The position numbers and the translations under genes are program-made. A stretch of DNA of 64,000 bases from Bacillus sp. ISL-37 (GTDB lineage Bacteria > Bacillota > Bacilli > Bacillales > Cytobacillaceae): the NCBI RefSeq assembly GCF_018613315.1, contig NZ_JAGGQL010000008.1, positions 86,366 through 150,365 on the forward strand, written 5' to 3'. Shown in pieces: positions 26,752 through 34,732 of the stretch; position 1 is the first letter of the stretch, and every line of letters begins with the position of its first letter. The notes beneath the pieces are model-generated. The model ran no database searches, was not told the DNA's origin, and saw only the letters and a list, made by a program, of their open reading frames with translations.

Positions 26752-26789
26752 AAAGCGAAAGCGCCTTGGTCAGCCCCGACAAGCGCTGA
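26752..26789. repeat. Fragment of the GC-rich foldback repeat
   Basis: Starts AAGCGAAAGCGCCTTGG and runs through AGCCCCGACAAGCGCTG, matching the first ~37 bases of the full repeat at 8783. It lies just after the yfhP stop codon and is truncated. Confidence 0.8.
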
Positions 26790-26819
26790 CAATTATGTGT
26801 AGTTTCTTTTCCAAACAAG

Positions 26820-26856
26820 CAAAAAGAGCAGCCAAAGGTTTAATCTGGCTGCTCTT
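26820..26856 (-). terminator. Terminator after the 70-residue gene
   Basis: AGAGCAGCCA / TGGCTGCTCT 10-bp stem followed by TTTTTGC on the minus strand. Confidence 0.9.
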
Positions 26857-26865
26857 GCTTATCCA

Positions 26866-27078
26866 TTACATCTTCGTTGCTATATCATCCATCATTTCAT
26901 CTATTGTGACAGTAACCTCATTCGTTTTCCTTGCTATAGCAATCGTGAATTCCAATAACTCTTTATATTTTTCTACCGGAATCATTGAATTCGTCTTCTC
27001 GTATTCATTTACTTTAAGACCGAGATTTTGCAGGATCATGATTGCCTCTTCTACAGATCCTCTTTCAACTTCAAACAT
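26866..27078 (-). CDS. Small hypothetical protein (70 residues)
   Basis: ATG preceded by GGGGGAATCAGA and followed by its own terminator, so I accept it as a gene. The product is acidic, predicted all-helical (EEAIMILQNLGLKVNEYEK ... EMMDDIATKM), with no signal peptide or membrane segment. No family recognised. The 235-base gap upstream (27079-27313) shows no other feature. Confidence 0.7.
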   Translation of the reverse strand: MFEVERGSVEEAIMILQNLGLKVNEYEKTNSMIPVEKYKELLEFTIAIARKTNEVTVTIDEMMDDIATKM

Positions 27079-27313
27079 TCTGATTCCCCCTATTTCTCTG
27101 GTTGAATTCCATTATGAGGGAGTTAAACCTATTTTTAAATGGTAAAACTTTCATTAATAACCAATCAAGCTGTAAAAATTAGGTTGAAAGTCGGTCTTTT
27201 TTTACTCTCCTTGTTTATAGCCATAAAATGTTCAGTTTTTTAGATGAAATCACCACTTAAGAACTAGAACTTTTTTCCTTGAAATGATCTTGATTCTTCA
27301 TATTTCATTCGAA

Positions 27314-28495
27314 TTATTGGATAATTCCGGTAACCTTCTGGATGAATTCCTCACCTGACATCCATTTGCCCCCACCTTGTACAAGAGTATCGTTACCTCC
27401 CCCCTTGCCATCAATTATGGAAAGTGCCCTTTGTGATAATCCCTTCAAGTCGCCTTCTATTTTCTTACCTTTTGCAAAAACGAATTGCAGCTTTTCCTCA
27501 TTTTCAGACGCAAGCAAGAATACCTTATCTTCAGCAGTTGAAACGAGCAGCCTGGCCAGCTTTTGAAGTTCCTGAATACTCCTGTTCTGAAATACGCGGC
27601 TGACCAGATCATTCTTTCCTGATTCAATAATCTCGTTTGCTTCAAATTTTAATAATTGATCCTTCATTTCCTCAATTGTTTTTTCAAGTTCTTTCTTTTG
27701 GGCAAGAAGTCTATTTACTGATGAACTCATATCCTGTTCTGGTGCATTGAGCAGGGCTGTGAGCTCCTTGATGACCTCATGCTTTTGGCCAAGCTTGTTC
27801 AGCACCCTTTTGCCACAAACAAACTCAACACGCACCATTTTCTTTTGCCTTTCCCATCCCAGGATTTTCAATGATCCGATCTCGGCAGTGCTGTTTGGAT
27901 GTGTGCCACCGCAGCCATTGTAGTCAAAGTCTGGTATTATGACGAGCCTGATGTTATTAGATACGGATAATTCTTTCCTGGGTCTGTATTGCTTCAGTTC
28001 CTCTTCATCGACCCATTTAGTGACGATTGGGCGGTTTTCGAGAATCACCTGATTAGCTAGCTCTTCCACCTTTGCGGCCTCATCTGCTGAAAGATTTTCT
28101 GTATCCAAGTCTATTGTCAGTGTATCTTTACCAAGATGGAAACTGACCGTTTTATAACCATACAAACCCTCGAACGAAGCGGAAAGAATATGCTGTCCAG
28201 CATGCTGCTGCATATGGTCAAATCGGCGATCCCATTCAATTGCCCCTTCAACAGGATTTCCTTCCGCCAATTTTCCCTTTATATAATGGCGGATTTCCCC
28301 ATCAACTTCCTCAACATCCACTACTTCAACGCCATTTAAGAATCCGGTATCGAATGGCTGACCACCACCTGTCGGGTAAAAAGCTGTCTGAGAAAGGATT
28401 GCGTAAATCCTCCCAGATTCTTCTTCTTTTTGCGTAATCAGCTCCGCAGAGAATTCTTTTATGTATGCATCGTGATAATATAATTTTTCTTCCAT
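27314..28495 (-). CDS. AlaX-type alanyl-tRNA editing protein with DHHA1 domain
   Basis: A 393-residue stand-alone trans-editing protein that hydrolyses mischarged Ser-tRNA-Ala (or Gly). It lacks an aminoacylation domain but has the beta-barrel and editing domain: zinc ligands HMQQHAGQH (~92) and CGGTH (~196). A coiled-coil region (~245-290) and a C-terminal DHHA1 domain ending in the glycine loop DGKGGG follow. This is the AlaX-L architecture. The ATG at 28495 lies 13 bases after GGAG; a GTG at 28507 abuts the same site. Monocistronic. Confidence 0.9.
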   Translation of the reverse strand: MEEKLYYHDAYIKEFSAELITQKEEESGRIYAILSQTAFYPTGGGQPFDTGFLNGVEVVDVEEVDGEIRHYIKGKLAEGNPVEGAIEWDRRFDHMQQHAGQHILSASFEGLYGYKTVSFHLGKDTLTIDLDTENLSADEAAKVEELANQVILENRPIVTKWVDEEELKQYRPRKELSVSNNIRLVIIPDFDYNGCGGTHPNSTAEIGSLKILGWERQKKMVRVEFVCGKRVLNKLGQKHEVIKELTALLNAPEQDMSSSVNRLLAQKKELEKTIEEMKDQLLKFEANEIIESGKNDLVSRVFQNRSIQELQKLARLLVSTAEDKVFLLASENEEKLQFVFAKGKKIEGDLKGLSQRALSIIDGKGGGNDTLVQGGGKWMSGEEFIQKVTGIIQ

Positions 28496-28593
28496 GGCAA
28501 TCTTCACACTCCGAAATGTAATTATGTTAAACAGTATAGCATTTTTCCAAAGTAAGCAGATGGTTCAGCTAAATCGAAAAACAAGCCTAACTA

Positions 28594-28627
28594 TATAAAA
28601 ACAGCTTCCTATATACTGGAAGCTGTC
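28594..28627 (-). terminator. Terminator after yugN
   Basis: ACAGCTTCC / GGAAGCTGT stem followed by TTTTTATA on the minus strand. Confidence 0.9.
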
Positions 28628-28636
28628 CCTCTTTTA

Positions 28637-29047
28637 CTATAAAGTTCCTAAGGCCTGCTCGGCCTTGCTGATCAGTGTCTTTCCTCGTTCCACAAGTCCT
28701 TTGGGGAAAGGAGCGTCCTTGTCCTCAGGTGATTTAAATTGGTTGAAAGAACCGGACACCGCGCCGATGTTACCATCCTCATCAACACCTGTCTGGAATT
28801 GATGATCAAGCAAGAAAGGCGTTCCTATCTGGACAAATGTGCCATCATCATCCAACGGACCACCAGTCGACTTGAAGGGGATCCGTACATACTGCCGGTC
28901 ACCATGGTCGTCGTTCATCTTGTAATCGATATATGCATGGTCATATTCCCACTGACCATTGACATTGAACCCAAGCGGTCCGAGCTTTTGCTTCAATTCA
29001 CCGACAGTGAGCTCTTTTCCGTCTATATTAGATTGAATTGGAATCAT
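28637..29047 (-). CDS. yugN: YugN-like protein
   Basis: A 136-residue soluble protein of the YugN family (about 130 residues in B. subtilis). Recognisable are the start IPIQSNIDGKE, the central GQWEYDHAYIDYKM and the block GTFVQIGTPFLLDHQFQ. Role unknown. GAGGTT precedes the ATG by nine bases. Stands alone. Confidence 0.85.
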   Translation of the reverse strand: MIPIQSNIDGKELTVGELKQKLGPLGFNVNGQWEYDHAYIDYKMNDDHGDRQYVRIPFKSTGGPLDDDGTFVQIGTPFLLDHQFQTGVDEDGNIGAVSGSFNQFKSPEDKDAPFPKGLVERGKTLISKAEQALGTL

Positions 29048-29150
29048 AGTGAAAACCTCATTTCATATTGGAATAGTCTTTTAGGTTTTTCCACCAGAAA
29101 AAGGATCTCAAACATGCAGCAGCACACAGGAAAAATAATTTCGATTTTCT

Positions 29151-29264
29151 AATCACTACGAAATGTACGATAAACACTACATTTAACGCTATAATCACTA
29201 CGAAAAAAGGCACAATCACTACGTTTTAAGCTATAATCACTACGAAATCGGTCCTAATCACTAC
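29151..29264. repeat. Tandem repeat, six 21-bp units
   Basis: AATCACTACG (or a one- to two-base variant) recurs at 29151, 29172, 29193, 29214, 29235 and 29256, exactly every 21 bases; the other 11 bases of each unit are variable. No start signals; frames are interrupted. The rest of the gap 29048-29150 shows nothing. A MITE inserted right at the distal end of this array. Confidence 0.85.
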
Positions 29265-29273
29265 TTTTTACAA

Positions 29274-29458
29274 AGCTCTTTTCTCAAACTTTGTTGCTTT
29301 TGACAACAAAATAGGATTGAATGACCTATGTTTCTTCACAAAAAATTAAAGCTTATTATGAGAAAAGAGCTTGTACACTAATACCGAACTACAAAATGGC
29401 TTTTTATCACGTTAAAATCGGCTTTAGGATTTTAACAACAATCTTTACGAAAACAGCC
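29274..29458 (+). mobile_element. MITE copy A (185 bp), ISL3-like ends, 8-bp target duplication
   Basis: Ends are AGCTCTTTTC and GAAAACAGCC. The 8-bp direct repeat TTTTACAA flanks it exactly (29266-29273 and 29459-29466). Inside, the left end pairs with GAGAAAAGAGCT (29360-29371), and GTTAAAATC (29411-29419) pairs with GATTTTAAC (29428-29436). Over 23 bases the two termini match as inverted repeats at about 18 positions. No coding capacity. Confidence 0.92.
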
Positions 29459-29472
29459 TTTTACAAAAATAG

Positions 29473-29510
29473 TAAAAAAAGTAGAGGCCTTAAATGAGAC
29501 CTCTACTTTT
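29473..29510 (-). terminator. Terminator after treA
   Basis: AAAAGTAGAGG / CCTCTACTTTT stem followed by TTTAC on the minus strand. Confidence 0.9.
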
Positions 29511-29515
29511 CATTC

Positions 29516-31201
29516 TTATTTGGTTAAATGATAAACAACTGATTCATACGGACGCAGGTTAATTCGCGAAATATCCTCACTTGAATCAGCATAATTCGAA
29601 AGCAACATTTCAATCTTATAGTCATCAGCATCTACCGACTCAGGCAATTCAAACACAGTATCTTTTCCATAAAAATTATTTACGACTAGCAGTTTTTCAT
29701 CCTGCCCGTTCCTAACATATGCGAATATGTCTTGATGTTCTTCAAGGATGAGCTGGTAGTCCCCATAGGTGATGATGTCATACTGTTTTCTCAGTTGAAT
29801 CAACTTTTTATAGTGATAGAACACTGAATTTTTATCAGCAAGCGCATTTTCGACATTCACAGTTTGATAATTTCTGGCAACATCTATCCATGGAGTGCCG
29901 CTTGTAAAACCTGCATGTTTCTCGTCTTTCCACTGGACAGGTGTTCTTGAGTTATCTCTCGACTTACTTTGCAGTATCTTCAGGATTTCCTCTTTGGACA
30001 TGCCTTCGTCCATTTTGATTTTATAAATATTCAAGGATTCAACATCTCGGTAATCCTCGATCCTTTCAAAATATGGATTGGTCATGCCGATTTCTTCACC
30101 CTGATAAATATAAGGCGTCCCCTGCATCATATGGACTGCCGTACCAAGCATTTTCGCCGATTCGCGGTGGAATTGACCATCATTGCCATATCGCGACACA
30201 ACTCTCGGCTGGTCATGGTTGCACCAGAACAAAGCGTTCCAACCGCCGCCCTTATGCATTTCAACCTGCCATAAAGATAAAATCCGTTTAAGGGCAAGAA
30301 AATCAAAATCCACAAGAGTCCATTTGTCACCATTTTCATAGTCGACCTTTAAATGATGAAAGTTAAATGTCATGCTCAGTTCGTTTCGATCCGGATTTGA
30401 GTATTTGATGCAGTTTTCGATAGTCGTGGAAGACATCTCGCCGACCGTCATGCTGTCATATTTGGAAAGAACCTCAGAATTCATTTCCTGCAAATACTCG
30501 TGTACTTTTGGTCCATCGGTGTAGAATTTCCGGCCATCGCCCGGTGGTACAGAACCATCATCATCTGGAAAATCCTGATCCTTTGAAATCAGGTTGATTA
30601 CATCAAGCCTGAAGCCATCTATACCTTTCTTGAACCAATAATGCATCATCTCGTATACATCATTTCGGAGCTCTTCGTTTTCCCAATTCAGATCAGCCTG
30701 GGTGACATCGAACAAATGAAGGTAATATTGACCTGTAGCCTCATCGTACTCCCAGGCATTCCCGCCGAATTTTGATTCCCAATTGGTGGGTGCACTACCG
30801 TCTTCCCTCGGGTCTTTCCAAATATAATAGTTTCGGTAACGGCTATCCTTTGATTTCAGGGCATCCTGGAACCACTCATGCTCAATTGATGAGTGGTTCA
30901 CGACCAAATCCATGATAATTTTGATTTCGCGCGAATGTGCTTCCTCAAGCAGACGGTCGAAGTCTTCCATCGTCCCGTATTCTTTATATATTTGATAATA
31001 ATCTCTGATATCGTAGCCATTATCCCGCTGAGGTGAATCATAGACCGGCGTCAGCCAAATTATGTCCACTCCCAGCTCTTTCAAATAATCAAGCTTGGCG
31101 ATAATCCCCTGCAGGTCGCCTGTTCCATTGCCAGTTGTATCATAAAAACTCTTTGGATAGATTTGATAGACAACGGACTTTTTCCACCATGGTTCAGTCA
31201 T
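29516..31201 (-). CDS. treA: Trehalose-6-phosphate hydrolase (phosphotrehalase)
   Basis: A 561-residue GH13 enzyme, the same length as B. subtilis TreA and very like it throughout. It cleaves cytoplasmic trehalose-6-phosphate to glucose and glucose-6-phosphate. Catalytic residues sit in GFRLDVINL (nucleophile Asp, ~197), GEMSS (acid Glu, ~254) and WCNHDQPR (~328). The ATG at 31201 follows GGAGGTGG by 10 bases; ten more in-frame codons upstream are not supported. It lies 43 bases after treP and shares its promoter. TreA, not a maltase, is favoured by the neighbouring trehalose PTS and TreR-type operators. Confidence 0.95.
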   Translation of the reverse strand: MTEPWWKKSVVYQIYPKSFYDTTGNGTGDLQGIIAKLDYLKELGVDIIWLTPVYDSPQRDNGYDIRDYYQIYKEYGTMEDFDRLLEEAHSREIKIIMDLVVNHSSIEHEWFQDALKSKDSRYRNYYIWKDPREDGSAPTNWESKFGGNAWEYDEATGQYYLHLFDVTQADLNWENEELRNDVYEMMHYWFKKGIDGFRLDVINLISKDQDFPDDDGSVPPGDGRKFYTDGPKVHEYLQEMNSEVLSKYDSMTVGEMSSTTIENCIKYSNPDRNELSMTFNFHHLKVDYENGDKWTLVDFDFLALKRILSLWQVEMHKGGGWNALFWCNHDQPRVVSRYGNDGQFHRESAKMLGTAVHMMQGTPYIYQGEEIGMTNPYFERIEDYRDVESLNIYKIKMDEGMSKEEILKILQSKSRDNSRTPVQWKDEKHAGFTSGTPWIDVARNYQTVNVENALADKNSVFYHYKKLIQLRKQYDIITYGDYQLILEEHQDIFAYVRNGQDEKLLVVNNFYGKDTVFELPESVDADDYKIEMLLSNYADSSEDISRINLRPYESVVYHLTK

Positions 31202-31244
31202 AATAAAACATCCACCTCCATCAGGATTCACTCTCTAGTTGCGA

Positions 31245-32651
31245 TTACGCCTCTTTTTTCTTTCTTGTTTTTGCCATAATGAATGTCAGTACGAATGGTA
31301 CGACAAGCGCGATTCCCATCCCGATGAAGAAGACTCCCCAGAACTCAGTAAAGATTGACAGGAATGCAGGCAATCCGCCGACACCAATTGAAGGCGCCAT
31401 TACCCCTCGAAGGGTGATGACAATACCCGCAATTGCAGAACCAATAATCGCAGCGATAAATGGGTATTTGTATCTAAGGTTTACTCCGAACATAGCCGGT
31501 TCAGTAATTCCAAGCCAAGCAGAAATGGCTGATGTCAGTGATAAACCTTTCAGTTTTTCATTGTCCTTCTCTGCAAACATCATGGCGAATGCAGCTGAAC
31601 CTTGTGCGATATTGGATAAAGCGACCATCGGCCATAAGAATGTACCGCCGATTGTACCGATCAATTGCAGATCCACCGCTAAGAATGTATGGTGCATACC
31701 TGTGATAACGAGCGGCGCATAAAGGCCGCCATAAATCAATCCGCCAATAGCAGGCACTGCATCAAAAATTCCGACAACACCGTCAGTAATCAAGTTCCCA
31801 ATTGCAAAAGTAATCGGTCCGATCACGATGAAAGATAGGAAACCTGTTAACAATAAAGCTATTGGTGCAACGGTCAAGAGCTGGAACGCATCAGGAATCC
31901 GCTTTCGTAAGAAAATTTCCATTTTCGCAAGGACATAGGAAGCTAACAATACCGGCAATACCTGACCTTGATAGCCTACTTTCTCAACTGTCAGTCCAAA
32001 CAAATTCCATGTAGGAATTTCTTTTGCTGCCCCGTAACCCCATGCGTTCAACAAATCCGGGTGCACAAGCATGAGTCCCAGAACAATACCAAGAAGCGGG
32101 CTTCCGCCGAATTTATTAACCGCACTCCATCCAATCAAACCTGGCAAGAATACGAATGCTGTATTTGCAATTAAATTAATGATGCTGGCAAAATCGGCCC
32201 AGCCGGTATAAACGTCAATAAATGCCTGTCCTTCAAAGAAGATGTCCTTTCCGGTCAGGATATTATTAATCCCCATTAACAAACCAGCAGTAACAATCGC
32301 CGGCAAGATAGGAATGAAGATATCTGCCAGCGTCTTGATTGCCCTTTGAAGAGGATTCAAATTTTGGGCTGCAGCATCTTTTATTTCTTCTTTTGAAGCT
32401 TCTCCAATTCCGGTAATCGCAACCATTTCTGCGTATACCTTGTCAACAAGTCCCTGTCCAATAACGACTTGGTATTGACCATTTGCAGAAAAAGATCCTT
32501 TTACAAGATCATTATTCTCCAGTTTTTCCTTATCCACTTTCCCTTCATCCTTCAAGGCAAAGCGAAGCCTTGTAACACAGTGAGTGGCAGCGGCAATATT
32601 TTCTTTTCCTCCAACAGCTTCAACAATTTGTTCAACTGCTTGTCGATCCAT
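31245..32651 (-). CDS. treP: Trehalose PTS permease, EIIBC
   Basis: A 468-residue phosphotransferase permease: an N-terminal EIIB domain with the phosphorylated cysteine in THCVTRLRF (residue 25), a linker, and a ten-segment EIIC domain (~105-460) with GITEPAMFG near 382. It imports trehalose as trehalose-6-phosphate; the EIIA function must come from another protein, as in B. subtilis. AGGAGG precedes the ATG. First gene of the treP-treA operon. Confidence 0.94.
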   Translation of the reverse strand: MDRQAVEQIVEAVGGKENIAAATHCVTRLRFALKDEGKVDKEKLENNDLVKGSFSANGQYQVVIGQGLVDKVYAEMVAITGIGEASKEEIKDAAAQNLNPLQRAIKTLADIFIPILPAIVTAGLLMGINNILTGKDIFFEGQAFIDVYTGWADFASIINLIANTAFVFLPGLIGWSAVNKFGGSPLLGIVLGLMLVHPDLLNAWGYGAAKEIPTWNLFGLTVEKVGYQGQVLPVLLASYVLAKMEIFLRKRIPDAFQLLTVAPIALLLTGFLSFIVIGPITFAIGNLITDGVVGIFDAVPAIGGLIYGGLYAPLVITGMHHTFLAVDLQLIGTIGGTFLWPMVALSNIAQGSAAFAMMFAEKDNEKLKGLSLTSAISAWLGITEPAMFGVNLRYKYPFIAAIIGSAIAGIVITLRGVMAPSIGVGGLPAFLSIFTEFWGVFFIGMGIALVVPFVLTFIMAKTRKKKEA

Positions 32652-32717
32652 AATTACTCTCCTCCTGTTACCGTTTTCATTAACTATAAAAAAAGATTAC
32701 TATCAACTCGAAAAAAA

Positions 32718-32774
32718 CTTGTATATACATGTTGTTTACGTTTTCATTTTACTTGTATATACATGAATAGTCAA
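32718..32774 (-). promoter_or_regulatory. tre promoter with two TreR-type operators and a cre-like site
   Basis: The -35 TTGACT (32769-32774) and -10 TAAAAT (32746-32751) are 17 bases apart on the minus strand. CTTGTATATACATG occurs at 32752-32765, filling the spacer, and again at 32718-32731, downstream of the start. Between them TGAAAACGTAAACA (32733-32746) fits the CcpA cre consensus except at one base and overlaps the transcription start. This predicts repression by TreR, relieved by trehalose-6-phosphate, plus glucose repression. Confidence 0.88.
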
Positions 32775-32942
32775 CTATTTTAAATCCTCCTTTAAAATTC
32801 CCAAAACAATTGATTTCAAACAGCGATTTAACTTGTGTTGGCTGTTAGGGCAAAAATTTACCAGTTGCTAGAGATGTTTTGTTAAAAGTAGTGAAAGGGT
32901 AAAAATAAGAGATAAGGAATTTTAGCAGGAAGGGTGTTTGGA

Positions 32943-33395
32943 ATGTTGGGTACAAAGAAACTCGAAGAAGGGTATAAAAAGTTTGAATCCAAGGCAAAAG
33001 AGTATATAAAGAAACCTGAGAAAACTGATGTTCTATTGAAGGATGCCGGCAAAAAGGCTGATGATCATAAAGGGTCACTTTCAGAAATCTGGGATAACTT
33101 GCAGCTGCTGTTTGATTTAGTTGGAGCCTGGCGCCGAGGAGAATATCGAAAAATCCCCACAAGATCCATCGTGACCATCATCGCTTCGATTATTTATTTC
33201 GTGTCTCCCATCGATTTAATTCCCGATTTCCTCATTGGACTCGGGATCGTCGATGACGCTGCCGTAATCGGTTTTGTTTTAAAACAAATCAGTGTGGACT
33301 TGGAAAGATTTCGCATTTGGAGGGAGAGTCATCCAGCGAGCAATACAACTATTGAAGAAATCTCCCTGGAAAAAGATACGCAAAGCCTGAATTAG
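32943..33395 (+). CDS. YkvA-like DUF1232 protein
   Basis: A 150-residue protein with a charged N-terminal part and the DUF1232 motif YFVSPIDLIPDFLIGLGIVDD (written here only in part: SPIDLIPDFL ... GIVDDA), a membrane-associated hairpin around residues 75-105. The family is widespread, with no agreed function. The ATG at 32943 lies after AGGAAGGG; a GTG three codons earlier abuts it. Divergent from treP. Confidence 0.82.
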   Translation: MLGTKKLEEGYKKFESKAKEYIKKPEKTDVLLKDAGKKADDHKGSLSEIWDNLQLLFDLVGAWRRGEYRKIPTRSIVTIIASIIYFVSPIDLIPDFLIGLGIVDDAAVIGFVLKQISVDLERFRIWRESHPASNTTIEEISLEKDTQSLN

Positions 33396-33420
33396 CCCGA
33401 TTTTAACGGGCTTTTTTATT
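33394..33420 (+). terminator. Terminator after the DUF1232 gene
   Basis: AGCCCG / CGGGCT stem followed by TTTTTTATT. Confidence 0.85.
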
Positions 33421-33520
33421 GGGAAAATTCGAGTTCTTCTTCTAGTTCGAAAGTGGGCTTTTAGGGAATAAACACTTTGTCCTATTCTAATTCAATCTCC
33501 CTTTCCGTACTTTATTATAA

Positions 33521-33550
33521 ATAGTAAATTTTTTACAAGATTTACTATTA
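33521..33550 (+). promoter_or_regulatory. Inverted repeat before the small secreted protein
   Basis: AATAGTAAAT and ATTTACTATT are perfect 10-bp inverted repeats with a 10-base T-rich loop, ending 32 bases before the ATG. It overlaps the likely promoter or transcript start, so an operator is possible. Confidence 0.5.
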
Positions 33551-33582
33551 CCATGTTTTATTAAAAATAAGGGGGATGAATC

Positions 33583-33819
33583 ATGCAAAAACTGTTCATG
33601 TTGACTTTTGTATTATTGCTCGTTTTCTCTGGTTCTGTCATTGCCTCTTCTTCACAAAATCAAAATAGAAATGCCAGCCCAGTAGAGGATTACCAGGGTA
33701 AATCAGCATTTAAACAAGAAGGGTATCTATGCTGGCAATGCACTAAGTATACCTACCATAATGGTTACAGGACGTGTGTATCTGGCGTATGGCTCACAAC
33801 CTGTCCTGTCATGAATTAA
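33583..33819 (+). CDS. Small secreted four-cysteine protein (78 residues)
   Basis: ATG preceded by AGGGGGATGAATC. Signal peptide at 1-22 (LFMLTFVLLLVFSGSVIA, cleavage near ASS). The mature ~55 residues hold a CWQC motif, then two TC motifs near the C-terminus (RTCVSG, TTCPVMN), giving four cysteines suited to two disulphides or a metal site. Own terminator. No family recognised. A secreted peptide of bacteriocin, signalling or spore-surface type is possible but not shown. Confidence 0.75.
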   Translation: MQKLFMLTFVLLLVFSGSVIASSSQNQNRNASPVEDYQGKSAFKQEGYLCWQCTKYTYHNGYRTCVSGVWLTTCPVMN

Positions 33820-33827
33820 TAAAATCA

Positions 33828-33861
33828 GAAAAAGGATGCTTAATGTCAGCATCCTTTTTCT
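33828..33861. terminator. Bidirectional terminator
   Basis: AAAAAGGATGC / GCATCCTTTTT around a 9-base loop, between the small secreted protein and the convergent ABC permease gene. Confidence 0.92.
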
Positions 33862-33862
33862 T

Positions 33863-34732
33863 CTATCCTTTTGTTCCCGATGAGATATTCGAGCCTTCAA
33901 TAAAATATTTTTGGAAAAAGAAGAAAAGCAGAATTACTGGCAGCAGGACTGAAACCGACATTGCCATCAAATAATGCCATTGTGTCTGGACCGTACCCTT
34001 GAAGGTCTGCAATCCAATCTGCAAGGTGTACATACTTTCATCATTGATATAGAGCAACGGACCTAACAGGTCGTTCCATGCACCATTAAAAGAAAAGATC
34101 GCTACTGTAATCAATGCGGGCTTTGTCAACGGGAGCATGATATGCCACCATATCTGGAGGTGGCCTGCACCATCAAGTACAGCAGCCTCGACAAGTTCAT
34201 TCGGTATCCCCATCATGAATTGGCGAAGCAAGAATATGAAAAAAGCACTCCCTAGAAAAGCCGGAACAAGCAGCGGCAGATATGTGTTCACCCAGCCCAG
34301 CTTTGAAAACAGGATATATTGGGGAACCATCGTCACAAACCCTGGAATGAGCATAGTTGACAACACTATCACAAAAAGGGTATTCCTTCCCTTGAACCTG
34401 ATCTTCGCAAAGCCGTATGCGACCAGAGAATTGACAAGCACGCTGCCAATCGTTCCGATTGTAGCCAGAAAGAGCGTATTTAAGGCCCAGCGTGTAAACG
34501 GCGCAGTCTGCCAGGCCTCGACATAGTTACTGAAGTTTAACTTTTCAGGAAAGAATGACGGCGGGTACTGTGCGATCTCTGCAGGTGATTTCAACGAAGT
34601 TGAAATCATCCACCATAAAGGCATCAAGATCAGCGTACTGCCGGCAAGAAGCAGCAACGTCACAAACGTGAGCCTAACATTTTCTCTGAATTTTTTAGTC
34701 TCGTAAAATTTTGGTGCTGTTGTTGAATTCAT
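33863..34732 (-). CDS. Sugar ABC transporter permease, MalG type
   Basis: A 289-residue CUT1-family permease with six transmembrane segments. The cytoplasmic EAA loop that contacts the ATPase is visible (EAAVLDGAGHLQIWWHIMLP, around 200). The ATG overlaps the stop of the MalF-type gene by four bases. Last gene of the importer; the C-terminus ends at the shared terminator. No ATPase gene is present, so a shared MsmX-type ATPase is likely. Confidence 0.9.
   Translation of the reverse strand: MNSTTAPKFYETKKFRENVRLTFVTLLLLAGSTLILMPLWWMISTSLKSPAEIAQYPPSFFPEKLNFSNYVEAWQTAPFTRWALNTLFLATIGTIGSVLVNSLVAYGFAKIRFKGRNTLFVIVLSTMLIPGFVTMVPQYILFSKLGWVNTYLPLLVPAFLGSAFFIFLLRQFMMGIPNELVEAAVLDGAGHLQIWWHIMLPLTKPALITVAIFSFNGAWNDLLGPLLYINDESMYTLQIGLQTFKGTVQTQWHYLMAMSVSVLLPVILLFFFFQKYFIEGSNISSGTKG

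Noticed and set aside
26795..27145. Plus-strand 116-codon frame after the repeat fragment
   Set aside because: It overlaps the antisense of a small gene that has a good start and terminator; its own start lacks a site.
29116..29264. 21-bp array as coding repeat (seven-residue unit)
   Set aside because: Although 21 is a multiple of three, stops occur within the units and there is no start signal.
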